NCBI GenBank assembly: GCA_963966185.1
Contig: CAWZYM010000242.1
Coordinates: 1,146,001-1,210,000 of the forward strand
Direction of reading: 5' to 3'
Length of the DNA stretch: 64,000 nt
Source of the DNA: Rhabditoides inermis
Taxonomy: Eukaryota; Nematoda; Chromadorea; Rhabditida; Rhabditidae
This document shows, in pieces, positions 1-13,851 of this stretch. A model generated the notes under the pieces. The model saw only the letters and a list, made by a program, of their open reading frames with translations. It did no database searches and was not told the origin of the DNA. Position 1 is the first letter of the stretch; each line of letters begins with the position of its first letter. A program made the translations under genes and the position numbers.

Positions 1-197
1 ATCAATCAAATATGCTCAAGAAAATAAACATCTTTGAACAGGCCGTGTGGACAGCTAACAACAAACAAAACCGGACAAGGAACTCAACTCGATATAATAC
101 GCACTCTAAAATAGTTGGCAGGCATACAAAATCTAACAACGAGCTAACCTCACACAGAATAACGGTGGAATAACATGCAAAGAGGGTACCAGTTTTC

Positions 198-1862
<1,665 letters not shown>

Positions 1863-1865
<3 letters not shown>

Positions 1866-1872
1866 TCTGAAA
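1863..1872 (-). promoter_or_regulatory. Probable spliced-leader acceptor in front of map-2
   Basis: On the minus strand the map-2 ATG is preceded by GTGTTTCAG plus one A. With the helicase stop only about 330 bases upstream on the same strand, this looks like a trans-splice acceptor of a downstream operon gene. A cis intron with a noncoding exon is the alternative. Confidence 0.5.
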
Positions 1873-2195
1873 CACGCAATCGTAACATGTAATAACATCA
1901 AAGAGCTGTTAATACATAGAATTGAAAATATAGCATGGTTGCAACAACCAATAAAGCGCTTTGCGCTATTTTCAGCATTAATAATTCAACAACAAATAGT
2001 TATTCCATAATTTAGCGGAACAAAACTATATACAATATCTGGATGCACATGCACTCTCACTAAACCTGAAAAACATAACTGGACAGGTATTGATACTTCA
2101 CATTACAATATAAATAACATTAGCAAATTAAAATATCAACACGGATAAGATCACTTGTATTAGAAAGAAAATCAAATACCCATTTCTCCCTCACT

Positions 2196-5100
2196 CTATC
2201 TCCTCATTTGACACTGCCACGCATGGTTGTAAGCGTTGAGCACAATCTGGAAGTCTACGTTCCTTCTGTACTCGTCTGCCCATCTCGAAAGCCGTTCCAA
2301 CATATCCTCGTTATCGTCCTCGTCTTCCTCGTACTCTTCTTCATCATAGCATACCGCATCGTCGTCGCAGTTCTCTTCCTCCTCGTATTCCTCTTCCCCA
2401 CCTTCCCAATAATCTTCATATTCTTCTTCCCCCTCCTCTTCTTGTGATTCCAGTTCATTCTCATCTGGTACACCTTTCTTCGTCTTGGACATATTGACCG
2501 TTGATGTTGAAGGTGTCTACAATAGTAAAAAATATTAAATCATTTGATATGCCACGCACCTCAAGTTTGTTGGCGTGCATGTGTTGCCGCAAACGCTGTA
2601 GCAGATCGCCTGTCGATTCAGCGTTCTTCGCATTTCCTTCCGTTGGTTTCTTCCTATCCATCTGTTTGAGCACGACCATTGGATCAAAAGGATGTTCCAT
2701 GGAACCAGGAACATCAACTGGCGCGGTCTTCTCACAGATCAAAACGTCATCATCTTCTTCCGTTTCTTCACCATCAACTACTCCTCGTCGTTCATCGATC
2801 CACCTGAAACATTCATTATTAGTGTTTATAAGTATTATAAAGACTACTTACTTGTTAAGCTTCTCCCGTCCGTGTTTCTCAGCATCTCGGATTCGTGTGC
2901 GCTGTTTCTTCAGCTCCTCGTCGCTGCTACTGCTTGTTCTTCCATTCGTACCCGTCACTGACGCCTCCGGAACAAAAGTCACGGCGTCTGCTGAGACAGA
3001 TGTGGAAGACGACGGAGTCAGAGAGACAATCTCCGCAAGTCCCGATTTTAAGGAATCCGTCTGTGCATCAGAGTCCTTCCAGCGATTTGCCCCGAGTTGA
3101 CACCTAAAAATAATACATTACACTTATTTAAAAGAGTCAGTATTGTTTATATAGGAAACGCAATGTCCGTCTGTCTGTAAGTGACGCTGATGCGGAGCTC
3201 TCTAAATACCCCAGGTCGGAACTAACATGTGAGACGCGCCGGATTTGCACTTTTTTTTTCAACGAGGGCATGTGATCTATAATCATTCCCACACAATCAG
3301 GACTGGTACCATATGAAAATGTGAGCAAAATGAATACGACCTCCTTTCAAAGTAACTATTTAAAAAAGGTTTGTACCATTTTCAGTTTCAGATTATGATC
3401 AAAATTCGAACGTCTATTCAAAATGAATCCAAATCCCCAATTTCGAAATCCAAATTTATGTATGTATGCAGTACCTCGGTGCTTGTACTAACATGACGGA
3501 GCAAATAGTGATATACAAACCTGTACTTCATGTGTTGATCAAAAGCCGAGAGCCAGGCCGAGTAGTGTTGTACACGATGAGTCCACATGGTGGGAGGATC
3601 TCGTAGCGGAACCACAGGACCTCGCTTCACAGTTCGTGCAGCAGTCGTTTCCATCTCCGACTTGAGCCGGGCACAGTAGTCTTTCCAATTCGTCTCGGAC
3701 ACTGGGTTCTCAACAGGATCAGTGCCCAGTGACACGCATTTAGCTCGTTTCTCTTGGATGCGCTTGCGTTCCTCCATCACCTGGAAACACTATGTTGAAT
3801 GAACAAACGAATGATATAAAATACTTTAATATTTCAATCGCGTCTCACTCACACGTATCCTATCTTGTTGTTCCTTCTTCCTTTGCCTGCGCAGCTGCTC
3901 CTCGAAAGAGCAACGCATCCACTGCTCAACAAACGGATCTTCCTTCGTGTTCCATTTCGCCTCAGTGTACGCTTTCCACGTCTAAAAATAATATCTCATT
4001 CTACGAAATACACAGAACAAATATGCTAGTTGCATACCTCCTTAGGATGACTCTTCACAATGTTGATCATGTGGATGCGGTCGTAGCGATAGATTCCGTC
4101 CTCACCCTTGCCTCCACCCTTCTTCTTGCCTTTCTGACGTTGAATAGTAGGTTGAGGCTCCTGTTCAGCTTGCACAATGGAACTGGGAAGATTGTTTGCA
4201 GCGGCCACTACATCAGCATTGACGGTGGTAACACACACGTTCTCTCCAGTCTGGTCAGTAGCAGGTCTTGGGTAAAAAGTCACAAAAGGCTCGTCCGTCA
4301 TATCCCAAGCCCTTGTCTCGGCGTACGCCCTCCACTGTTCGTTCGTAAATGAATCTCTCATTTTGATCATTTCTCCGCGTAGATAAAACTTCTTCTTGTT
4401 CTTCAGACGAGATGGGACGAACTGAAAATAATTTGATATATTTTAATTTGAAAATAATTTGAATTTGATACAATCTCCAAGGTATGAACAAATATGCAAA
4501 AGTATCGAAGTTGTCCGAAAACTACCGATTTCTTAACTCTTAACAAAAATTATGTTCTCTAGTCCCTTTGAGTTGCCGATTAAAGCAGGAATAAGCAATT
4601 GTAATAGTTCCCTCTCTATATCATAATAAATATTTTACTTCAACAACTGCGTTGTCTAGCAAAATATAATAATATAGAACAACTATGCATACCTTGAACT
4701 TCTTGGGTTCCTCATTCTCTTTGTTTGGTAGAGACTCCGGCTGGTGAGAAACATCAGTCTTTCCAATAGTCGAGGCTTCCGGTTCATTCGCGATTGCCCG
4801 TTCCTTGCGCATAACGTTCGCCAGTTCTGCCAGGTCATTCTTGAAATCAGTGTTCATGCCGAGCTCAAGGTTCAGAATGTGTTGCTCCAAATCGTTATTT
4901 GGTCGCGTCGCATACTGCCGAATTCCCATCATCTCAAGGCGCGAGTAAGTCCATCTAAAATTTAAAATTCACAACAACAACAAAAAAGATTCTCACCGTC
5001 CATTAGAGCTTTTGGGAGGTACGTAAGGCTGCTTCGGCGGTATCCAGTTAGGCACATTACTCGGATCCGATCCAGCCGATACGCGCTCGTTCATATCAGG

Positions 5101-6881
5101 AAACTGTCGCAACACTTTCTTACCTTTCGGCTTTTTCTCGGAAGCTGCCTGCAAATCGTACCTAATTACTAATGACTGAATTTCAACTCGTCTCATAAAA
5201 TTATTTATGCTTATGCCCACTCACAACGAAAGGGGTGGAGGCTTCGTAGAATCGGAGGTTACTCGTGAGATCGACAGGAATAGGTGTCTCTGCACAACGA
5301 ATGTCCAGCATCTTTGCACGAACACCACCATCCCTAACCAGACTGCAGAACTTGGATACCGCTCCGGAATCACGAAGAATGGTGATGGCAGCACCGTACC
5401 CACCTTTAAATATATATCATAAATAACTTGCGGAATTTAAAATTCATACCGTATCTACCAGCACGACCGATCCGATGGAAGTAAGTTGAGACATCAACAG
5501 CTGGCTCAATATTCACAACCATGTTCACATGTTGAGAATCGATACCACGTGCGATCTGTGTAATCATAATCACAATGAAGTATATCAAGGATAACACTCA
5601 CCAAATCAGACGATACGAGAACCTTCAGCTTGAATTCCTTGAGCATTCGAAACACTTTTTCACGATCAGACTGCGCCATGAGGGACGAAATGCACGCTGC
5701 TTCGATGCCTTCCTCGCGAAGACGAATGGCCGTAGGCTCGCAACTTGAAATAATAATAAGCTACAATATCAATAATAATGAACTAACTCATTCACATGGT
5801 TGCAAAACACAATCGCCTGTGTGAACTGGACAGACGAAAGAATCTTGATAAGCGAGACATCCACAGGCTGATATGCCAATGTAGCGTATTGCTTCAATCC
5901 TACCTGAAACAAGAATATAAATAAATTGTATTGCTGAATATAATTTCAAACACCTTACCAGCTGCACATCTTCAGCGTTCAATCGGACAAGTGATGGCTT
6001 CCGCATGAATTTAGATAGAGTTTCATCAAGTTGTCGAGGGTAGGTGGCTGAGAAGACTGCAACTTGCTTATCCGCAGGCATGCACGAGAACAAGAAACTA
6101 AAAAAAAGATATCCAACAAGTAAATAAAACATCAGTTTTAACACTCACTTGATATCCTTTGTGAAGGTATCGTTCATCAGCTTGTCGGCTTCATCGAGTA
6201 CGAATAGGTTAATGGACGAAGTCCGTAGTGCATCCTGCTGGGCCAACTGACAGAGACGACCACTTGTCCCAATCACAATGTGCACTCCACGTTGCAGAGT
6301 CGCGAGATCTTGCGATACAGGATTGCCTCCGGTGAGTACGCTAAAGTAACAATAAGTCTCTTCGGGCTATTCCCGATTCCGAAATGCCATTCACTTCCGA
6401 ACTTCAATCATTTTCGGAACAGCTTCGAATAACTTTAAATCACTTAAATAACTCACGCAATGCGCGTCCTCTCAGGAGCAATTCGTTTCACAGTATCCGA
6501 GATTTGTAGTGCTATCTCACGAGTTGGAGCAATAATAATCTTCTGAGGGAATGTCAGCGACAGGTTCAAGTTCTCGACGGCAAGAACAGAGAAGACCAGC
6601 GTCTTTCCGGTACCAGACTTTGCTTGTACCAACATGTCTGAAAATAATATGCAAAATTCGTCTGTAATAAATCATACTGGTCAACTGATATCCATACCTA
6701 GACCAGTGAGTCCGGTTGGAATAGCTCGTTGTTGAATGGGAGACGGTGCCTTGAATCCAACTCGAGCAAGATTCTCAAGCGTTACCGATGAGATCATCAA
6801 CGACGCGAACGTACATCCTCCCGACTGCACGTCGGCGGTGCGTTCGCCTTCGTCGACGTCAATAATCTCATGGAACTCCAT
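2196..6881 (-). CDS. DDX20: DDX20/Gemin3-like DEAD-box RNA helicase with long C-terminal extension
   Basis: This is a DEAD-box ATPase that best fits the DDX20/Gemin3 (C. elegans MEL-46) group, which works with SMN in spliceosomal snRNP assembly. The helicase motifs appear in order: Q-motif region ([13 protein letters not shown]), motif I AKSGTGKT, Ia PTREIALQ, Ib-like [22 protein letters not shown], then SSDLIARGID and motif [12 protein letters not shown]. Exons downstream stay in frame through a hydrophilic C-terminal half to about 2196, so I read one gene of roughly 15 exons. That half holds three W-K/R-x-Y segments (near 4320, 3960 and 3690), a Ser-rich stretch, and a very acidic Glu/Asp/Tyr tail (about 2455-2290). 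The start at 6881 has no upstream in-frame Met, and a TTCAG lies about 70 bases upstream. Assignment to DDX20 rather than another DEAD-box member rests on the region after motif VI and is an inference. Confidence 0.85.
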
Positions 6882-7335
6882 TTCGAAAACAACGAAAACT
6901 GCTCGATTGACGTCCTTCAGAGACGAATTGAGTAGTAGGCCAACACCTGAACAATAAAGTTACCATTTCTCACCTATTAGATTATCAGAAGTTATCGAAA
7001 CGTATCTCAGAACAACAAAAAAAACACAAAACAACAAATAATCAGTAGATAGCAAAATTTGAAAATAAATTTAAATGCGTAACAAATCGATCGTCAGCCA
7101 ATATTGCTGACGCACGAAGAGTTTATATTCGCCCATAGTAATAAAGTTATAATTAATTTGTGATCGTTGCGAACAGTAAAAAATATTTGATAAGAACATT
7201 TATTAACAATATAATTACATTTATATTTCATTTATTAACAATATAATTACATTTATATACAATGCGACATAATGAGAACATGTGAAGTAGATATATGGAC
7301 GATAATCATAATCATTGAAGGTGAGTTTTTGATAC

Positions 7336-7876
7336 TCAGTTTCCGCGTTCGATGGGAATCATGCGGCTGTTACCGGCACCGAGAGCGAGTTTGGGAGCCT
7401 CGACGGTGAGCTTTCCCTCATCGGACAGCGCCGTCTTGAGAGCCTCCGTGTTCACACCCTCAGGCAGGGTGTAGCGACGAGAGAACTGTCTGAAGTGAAC
7501 GCAGTTTAGAACACGATAAGGTGTTCTACTCGACTCACCTCTGAACAAAACCGTGCTGATCGCTCCTTTCCTCGTGATTTCCCTCGATACGCAGCTCCCT
7601 GCCCTCCAAGTGCACACTCAACTCCTCCGGACGGAAGTGCGACACGTCCACAGACACGGAGTATTTGGTGTCGTCGTCGACAACCTGAACACAACCAGTG
7701 AATATATTTTCAAATAATACGTATAAACCACTCACGTTTCCAACAGCGTTTCCGATGGCGAGGCTGTGCTCGGGTGCGACGGTGTGCCAGTAGGGCGGGA
7801 CCATCAAAGCCCTCTCGAAGCGTATCAGCTCCCTCTGGAAGTCGTCGAACACAGAGCGAAACGGCAAAAGAGACAT
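7336..7876 (-). CDS. Small heat-shock protein (HSP20/alpha-crystallin)
   Basis: This is an ATP-independent holdase chaperone of the nematode HSP-16/HSP-20 type. Three exons (from 7876; second exon starting 7684; third ending 7336) give a short N-terminal region rich in Phe, Arg and Leu followed by the alpha-crystallin domain. The sequence reads VDVSHFRPEELSVHLEGREL and then the EGNHEERSDQHGFVQR signature. The last exon starts QFSRRYTLPEGV and holds the closing beta strands and a short tail with an I-P-I motif near the C-terminus, the usual element for oligomer contacts. A heat-shock element and TATA box lie just upstream. A second sHSP gene starts on the other strand at 13852, beyond the satellite. 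Confidence 0.95.
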
Positions 7877-7942
7877 AGTGAGTTAGTAGACAGGCGTGAA
7901 CAGCAACTGACGCGACCGGATAGCGTTCGCCCCCCTGTGCAT

Positions 7943-7985
7943 GTATTTATAGTCAAGCCCCGCCCACCTCGCGAACATTCGCGAA
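7943..7985 (-). promoter_or_regulatory. Heat-shock element and TATA box of the minus-strand sHSP gene
   Basis: The string GAAcaTTCgcGAA at 7973-7985 is a perfect three-unit HSF1 binding site (alternating nGAAn). A TATAAATA box on the minus strand lies at about 7943-7952, roughly 70 bases before the ATG. The spacing fits a classical heat-inducible sHSP promoter. Confidence 0.85.
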
Positions 7986-8085
7986 GCTGCTCGCGACAGG
8001 CTCGTCGCTATTGAAACAACACTCGAAGACTCACGTGCTTGCGAGAAAATACGCGAAAGAACTGGAGGATTATGAGAGGGTCCGA

Positions 8086-8106
8086 CTAGCGCGCTTCGCG
8101 CGCTAG
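8086..8106. repeat. Perfect GC-rich hairpin
   Basis: CTAGCGCGC and its exact reverse complement GCGCGCTAG are separated by TTC. The CGCTTCGCGCG core resembles the GC-rich box found in every satellite unit that follows, so this may be a diverged edge of the array. Confidence 0.7.
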
Positions 8107-8340
8107 AAATATAAGTTTAAAATAGAGGAGAAAATTATTTATCGATTGATATATAGATTGACTTGATATGTACTCTGGAAGTGCTATTAGGAGCTGTGCT
8201 AGAAGTGATGTTGTCAGTCTTCCAGTAGATGACTGATCTTTATTCATTTCCTTATTTTTTTTTATATTTTCAGTATTTTAAAATAATTAGAAAGTGTCAC
8301 AGTCTATCTGGTTGATAGTATCTGCTTGACTGCTTTTCTA

Positions 8341-10494
8341 CAGATGTTTTATTTTCTATGCTCATAGAAGGCGCTCCGGCACGCTCCGCGGTCATAGCCT
8401 ATCAGTATTTCAGGAATAAAAAGAATAATAAAATGATCACTGATACTGATATGCATTTTCTCCTACTCGCTCCGGCACGCTTCGCGTGCCTCCGCGGTCA
8501 AAGCCGATCAGTAGATCAGTAATTATAATAATACATTGATCACTGATACTGATATGCATTTTCTCCGACTCTCTGATTTTTTTTACTCTTTCGTGTGCAC
8601 ATAGAAGGCGCTCCGGCACGCTTCGCGCGCCTCCGCGGTCAAAGCCGATCAGTATATCAGTAATTATAATGAATCATTGATCACTGATACTGATATGCAT
8701 TCTCTCCTACTCTCTGATATTTTACTCTTTCGTATGCACATAGAGGGCGCTCCGGCACGCTCCGCGCGCCTCCGCGGTCAAAGCCGATCAGTAGATCAGT
8801 AATTATAATAATATACTGATCACTGATACTGATATGCCTTCACTCCTACTCTCTGATTTTTTACTCTCCCGTATGCACATAGAGGGCGCTCCGGCACGCT
8901 TCGCGCGCCTCCGCGGTCAAAGCCGATCAGTAGATCAGTAATTATAATAAAACATTGATCACTGATACTGATATGCCTTCTCTCCTACTCTCTGATCTTT
9001 TACTCTCTCGTACGCACATAGAAAGCGCTCCAGCACGCTCCGCGCGCCACCGCGGTCAAAGTCGATCAGTAAATCAGCAATTATAATAATATATTGATCA
9101 CTGCTACTGATATGCATTTTCTCCGACTCTCTGATATTTTACTTTTTCGTATCCACATAGAAAGCGCTCCGGCACGCTTCGCGCGCCTCCGCGGTCAAAG
9201 CCGATCAGTAGATCAGTAATTATAATAAAACATTGATCACTGATACTGATATGCCTTCTCTCCTACTCTCTGATCTTTTACTCTCTCGTACGCACATAGA
9301 AAGCGCTCCAGCACGCTCCGCGCGCCACCGCGGTCAAAGTCGATCAGTAAATCAGCAATTATAATAATATATTGATCACTGCTACTGATATGCATTTTCT
9401 CCGACTCTCTGATATTTTACTTTTTCGTATCCACATAGAAAGCGCTCCGGCACGCTCCGCGCGCCTCCGCGGTCAAAGTATATCAGTATATCAGTAATAA
9501 TAAGAATATATTGATCTCTGATACTGATATGAATTTTCTCCGACTCTCTGATCGTTCACTTTCTCGTATGCATATAGAAAGCGCTCCGGCACGCTCCGCG
9601 CGCCTCTGCGGTCAAAGTATATCAGTAGATCAGTAATAATAAGAATATATTGATCACTGCTACTGATATGAATTTTCTCCGACTCTCTGATCGTTCACTT
9701 TCTCGTATGCACATAGAAAGCGCTCCGGCACGCTTCGCGCGCCTTCGCGGTCAAAGTATATCAGTATATCAGTAATAATAAGAATATATTGATCACTGCT
9801 ACTGATATGAATTTTCTCCGACTCTCTGATCGTTCATTTTCTCGTATGCACATAGAAAGCGCTCCGGCACGCTCCGCGCGCCTCCGCGGTCAAAGTCGAT
9901 CAGTATATCAGTAATAATAAGAATATATTGATCACTGCTACTGATATGAATTTTCTCCGACTCTCTGATCGTTCATTTTCTCGTATGTACATAGAAAGAG
10001 CTCCGGCACGCTCCGCGCGCCTCCGCGGTCAAAGCTGATCAGTAGATCAGTAATTATAATAATATATTGATCACTGATACAGATATGCATTTTCTCCGAC
10101 TCTCTGATATCTCTCTCGTATGCACATAGAAGGCGCTCCGGCACGCTTCGCGCGCCTCCGCGGTCAAAGTCTATCAGTAGATCAGTAATAATAAGAATAT
10201 ATTGATCACTGCCAAAATATATCAGTAGATCAGTAATAGTAAGAATGCATTGATCACTGCTACTGATATGAATTTTCTCCGACTCTCTGATCTTTCACTC
10301 TCTCGTATGCACATAGAAAGCGCTCCGGCACGCTCCGCGCGCCTCCGCGGTCAAAATATATCAGTAGATCAGTGATTATAATAATATATTGAACACTGAT
10401 ACTGATATGCATTCTCTCCTACTCTCTGATCTTTCACTCTCTCGTATGCTCATAGAGGGCGCTCCGGCACACTCCGCGGTAAAAGCCTATCAGT
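8341..10494. repeat. Satellite block A, about 16 units of about 140 bp
   Basis: Tandem units recur every 139-141 bases (for example TCCGCGGTC at 8491, 8632, 8771 and 8910). Each unit has a GC-rich box (GCTCCGGCACGCTTCGCGCG, then CCTCCGCGGTCAAAG), an AT-rich part with ATCAGTAGATCAGTAAT opposed by ACTGATACTGATA, which can fold back, and a CTCTCTGAT/TCGTATGCACATAG segment. Two neighbouring units are copied almost exactly (about 8999-9278 and 9279-9558), a local higher-order repeat. The first and last units lack about 10 bases of the GC-rich box. ORFs inside are by-products of the repeat. Confidence 0.95.
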
Positions 10495-10587
10495 AGCTGG
10501 TTGACAATTTTTATTTATTAGAGATACAAATATACTTTATAGTTATTACTGGTCTTATATTATAAAATTTACGCGAGCGAGAGAGAA

Positions 10588-10663
<76 letters not shown>

Positions 10664-10787
10664 TGGGATGAGCAGCTGGTTGACAATTATTATTTATTTT
10701 AGATCCCAGTAGACTTCATAGTTATCAATAATCTAAAATCATAATATATAAGAGAGAGATAGAGGAAGAGAGGGAGAGAGGGAGAGA

Positions 10788-10835
<48 letters not shown>

Positions 10836-11140
10836 TGAGAAGAGAGGGATAAGTAAAGGAGAGAGATGAGAAAAGGAGGTTACATAGTATTTCGCCTCGC
10901 CTCACTTCTATCTTTGAATATAGAATGACGTGAGTGCATATAGTATTGTTTTATTGTATGTCCTCAGAAAATAGTTTGTTGGAGTGTGGTGAGCTGTTTC
11001 GTAGTGCATGGTGATACTCTCGCTCATTTGCACAATTGACTGTCTCTTTCTCTGACATCAGACAGACTGGCAGCTGGCGCACTCTCACCTCGCCACACTC
11101 TCTCGTCGCGGGCAATAAAACGACGTCGATTAGAGACGTC
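10495..11140. repeat. GA-rich module closing satellite block A
   Basis: This ~620-650-bp module starts AGCTGGTTGACAATT, contains two long GA microsatellites (about 10577-10667 and 10795-10831) and ends with GCAGCTGGCGCACTCTCACC and AAAACGACGTCGATTAGAG. It recurs at 12561-13180. The first part of the module is itself partly duplicated inside it (TTGACAATTATTATTTATTTT near 10680). Confidence 0.9.
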
Positions 11141-12560
11141 GATCCGCGGTCAAAGCCGATCAGTAGATCAGTAATAATGAGAATATATTGATTACTGTTA
11201 CTGATATGCATTCTCTCCGACTCTCTGATATTTCACTTTCTCGGATGCACATAGGAGGCGCTCCGGCACGCTTCGCGCGCCTCCGCGGTCAAAGTCTATC
11301 AGTAGATCAGTAATAATTAGAATATATTGATCACTGTTACTGATATGCATTCTCTCCGACTCTCTGATATTTCACTCTCTCGGTTGCACATAGGAGGCGC
11401 TCCGGCACGCTTCGCGCGCCTCCGCGGTCAAATTCTATCAGTAGATCAGTAATAATAAAAATATATTGATCACTGTTACTGATATGGATTCTCTCCGACT
11501 GTCTGATATTTCACTCTCTCGGATGCACATAGGAGGCGCTCCGGAACGCTTCGCGCGCCTCCGCGGTCAAAGTCTATCAGTAGATCAGTAATAATAAGAA
11601 TATATTGATCACTGTTACTGATATGCATTCTCTCCGACTGTCTGATATTTCACTCTCTCGGATGCACATAGGAGGCGCTCCGGCACGCTTCGCGCGCCTC
11701 CGCAGTCAAAGTCTATCAGTAGATCAGTAATAATAAGAATATATTGATCACTGATACTGTTATGCATTTTCTCCGACTCTGTGATTTTTTTTTACTTTTT
11801 CGTATGCACATAGAAGGCGCTCCGGCACGCTTCGCGCGCCTCCGCGGTCAGAGTCGATAAGTGTATCAGTAGTTATAATAATACATTGATCACTGATACT
11901 GATATGCATTTTCTCCGACTCTCTGATCTTTTACTCTTTCGTTTGCACATAGGGGGCGCTTCGGCACGCTCCGCGCGCCTCCGCGGTCAAAGCCGATCAG
12001 TAGAGTAGTATATATAATAATACATTGATCACTGATACTGATATGCATTTTCTCCGACTCTCTGATATTTTACTCTCTCGTATGCACATAGATGGCGCTC
12101 CGTCACGCTCCGCGCGCCTCTGCGGTAAAACAGCCTATCAGTTATCAGTAGATCAGTAATATAAAAATAATAATATATTGATCACTGATATTGATATACA
12201 ATCTCTTCTACTCTCTGATCATTTACTCTTTCGTTTGCACATAGAGGGCGCTCCGGCACGCTTCGCGCGCCTTCGCGGTCAAAGTCGATCAGTAGATCAG
12301 TAAATATAATAATATATAATATATTAATCACTGATACTGATATGCAATCTCTTCTACTCTCTGATCTTTTACTCTTTCATATGCACATAGAAGGCGCTCC
12401 GGCACGCTTCGCGAGCCTCCGCGGTCAAAGTCGATCAGCAGATCAGTAATATTAATAATATATTGATCACTGCTACTGATATGCATTTTCTCCGACTCTC
12501 TGATCGTTCACTTTCACGTATGCACTTAGAAAACGCTCCGGCACACTCCTCGGTAAAAGC
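11141..12560. repeat. Satellite block B, about 10-11 units of about 140 bp
   Basis: The same unit as block A restarts directly after the GA-rich module, with its own sequence variants (CATAGGAGGCGCTCC, AATAATAAGAATATATTG). It ends in a degenerate unit with CACACTCCTCGG, like the end of block A (CACACTCCGCGG). The parallel order unit array, degenerate last unit, GA module shows that the whole block was duplicated. Confidence 0.9.
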
Positions 12561-12802
12561 CTATCAATAGCTGGTTGACAATTACTATTTATTATAGATA
12601 CAAGTATAATTTATAGTTATCACTGGTCTAATATTATAAAAAATAAGAGAGAGAGAGAGAGAGAGATATGAGCAGCCGATTGACAATTATTATTGATTTT
12701 AGATCCAAGTAGACTTCATAGTTATCACTAATCTAAAATCTTAATATATAAGAGAGAGATAGAGGAAGAGAGGGAGAGAAGGAGAAAAAGAGAAAGAAAG
12801 AT

Positions 12803-12868
<66 letters not shown>

Positions 12869-13180
12869 GAAAATGATGGATGAGAAAAGAAGAGGGATAA
12901 GAAAAGGAGGTTGCATACTATTTCGCCTCGCCTCACTTCCCTGATTGAATATAGAATGTCGTGAGTGCATACAAATATATTTGTATTGTATTCGCTCAGA
13001 ATATAGAATTTGCACCGTTTGTGGAGTGTGGTGAGCTGTTCCGTAGTGCATGGTGCTGTTCTCGCTCGTTTGCACAATTTACTGTTTCTTTCTCTAACAG
13101 CAGACAGACTGGCAGCTGGCGCACTCTCACCTCGCCACACTCTCTCGTCGCGGGGCAATAAAACGACGTCGATTAGAGGA
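12561..13180. repeat. GA-rich module closing satellite block B
   Basis: This is the second copy of the module at 10495-11140, with a long GA run at about 12798-12867. The last conserved string is AAAACGACGTCGATTAGAG at about 13160-13180, after which single-copy DNA leading to the plus-strand sHSP begins. Confidence 0.9.
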
Positions 13181-13294
13181 TATTAATTGATAGCGAGCGT
13201 CAGAGGTCAAAAAAAGATGCAAATTTTGGTAGAAGTGTAGTGGCAACCTATTTGCATGTTGTAGTAAAGGGAGATCTTACACGGTTGCCTAGTT

Positions 13295-13380
13295 TTCTCG
13301 AACAGCCCGCGACAACTGTTTGGTGTCGCCTCGCCTCGACTAAATCACTTCGTGAAAGGAAACCAGGAGGAGTTATAAAA
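13295..13380 (+). promoter_or_regulatory. Candidate heat-shock elements and TATA box for the plus-strand sHSP
   Basis: Two TTCnnGAA half-sites are present (TTCTCGAA 13295-13302 and TTCGTGAA 13349-13356), followed by TATAAAA at 13374-13380. The ATG is about 470 bases downstream, so this promoter needs a long or spliced leader. A second TATAAA-like string at about 13775 is a closer alternative. Confidence 0.45.
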
Positions 13381-13851
13381 AGATTACGGGCAGATTTGTA
13401 GGTGAGGGAGTGTAGAGGAGTGACGTCGAAACCGTTTTTCAATAGCTGAAGTCTGCGATCCGCAGTGCTCGTTCTTGTGAGGGCTACTCGCCGCAGCCGA
13501 TTCGCCAGTGACCCGTCTCTTCATCTGACACACTATTTCGCCTGTTTTCTGTCTGACTCTCTCGGATTACGCGCTATTTCGTCGGACTTTCTTTAGCTTA
13601 TAGCTCCGCGGATATGAGAGATAAAGATCTGAAAATTGGAATCCTGCATCTCGGGACCGAGACCATCGGATCGATGTCACGTTTGGCTAGATAGGAGTAG
13701 TGGCTGACGCGGTAGAGCGATGGACGTACGGACGGACGGACGGAAACCATAGGGCATTTTACACACACAGGCAATATAAACTACCAGTCGATATTCGAGT
13801 GATTGCAATCATCGAGCTATTCGCTACTTCTTCTATCTACCATATACCTAT

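Noticed and set aside
8341..12560. CRISPR-like array
   Set aside because: Units of about 140 bp are tandem without unique spacers and lie in a eukaryotic genome; this is a satellite.
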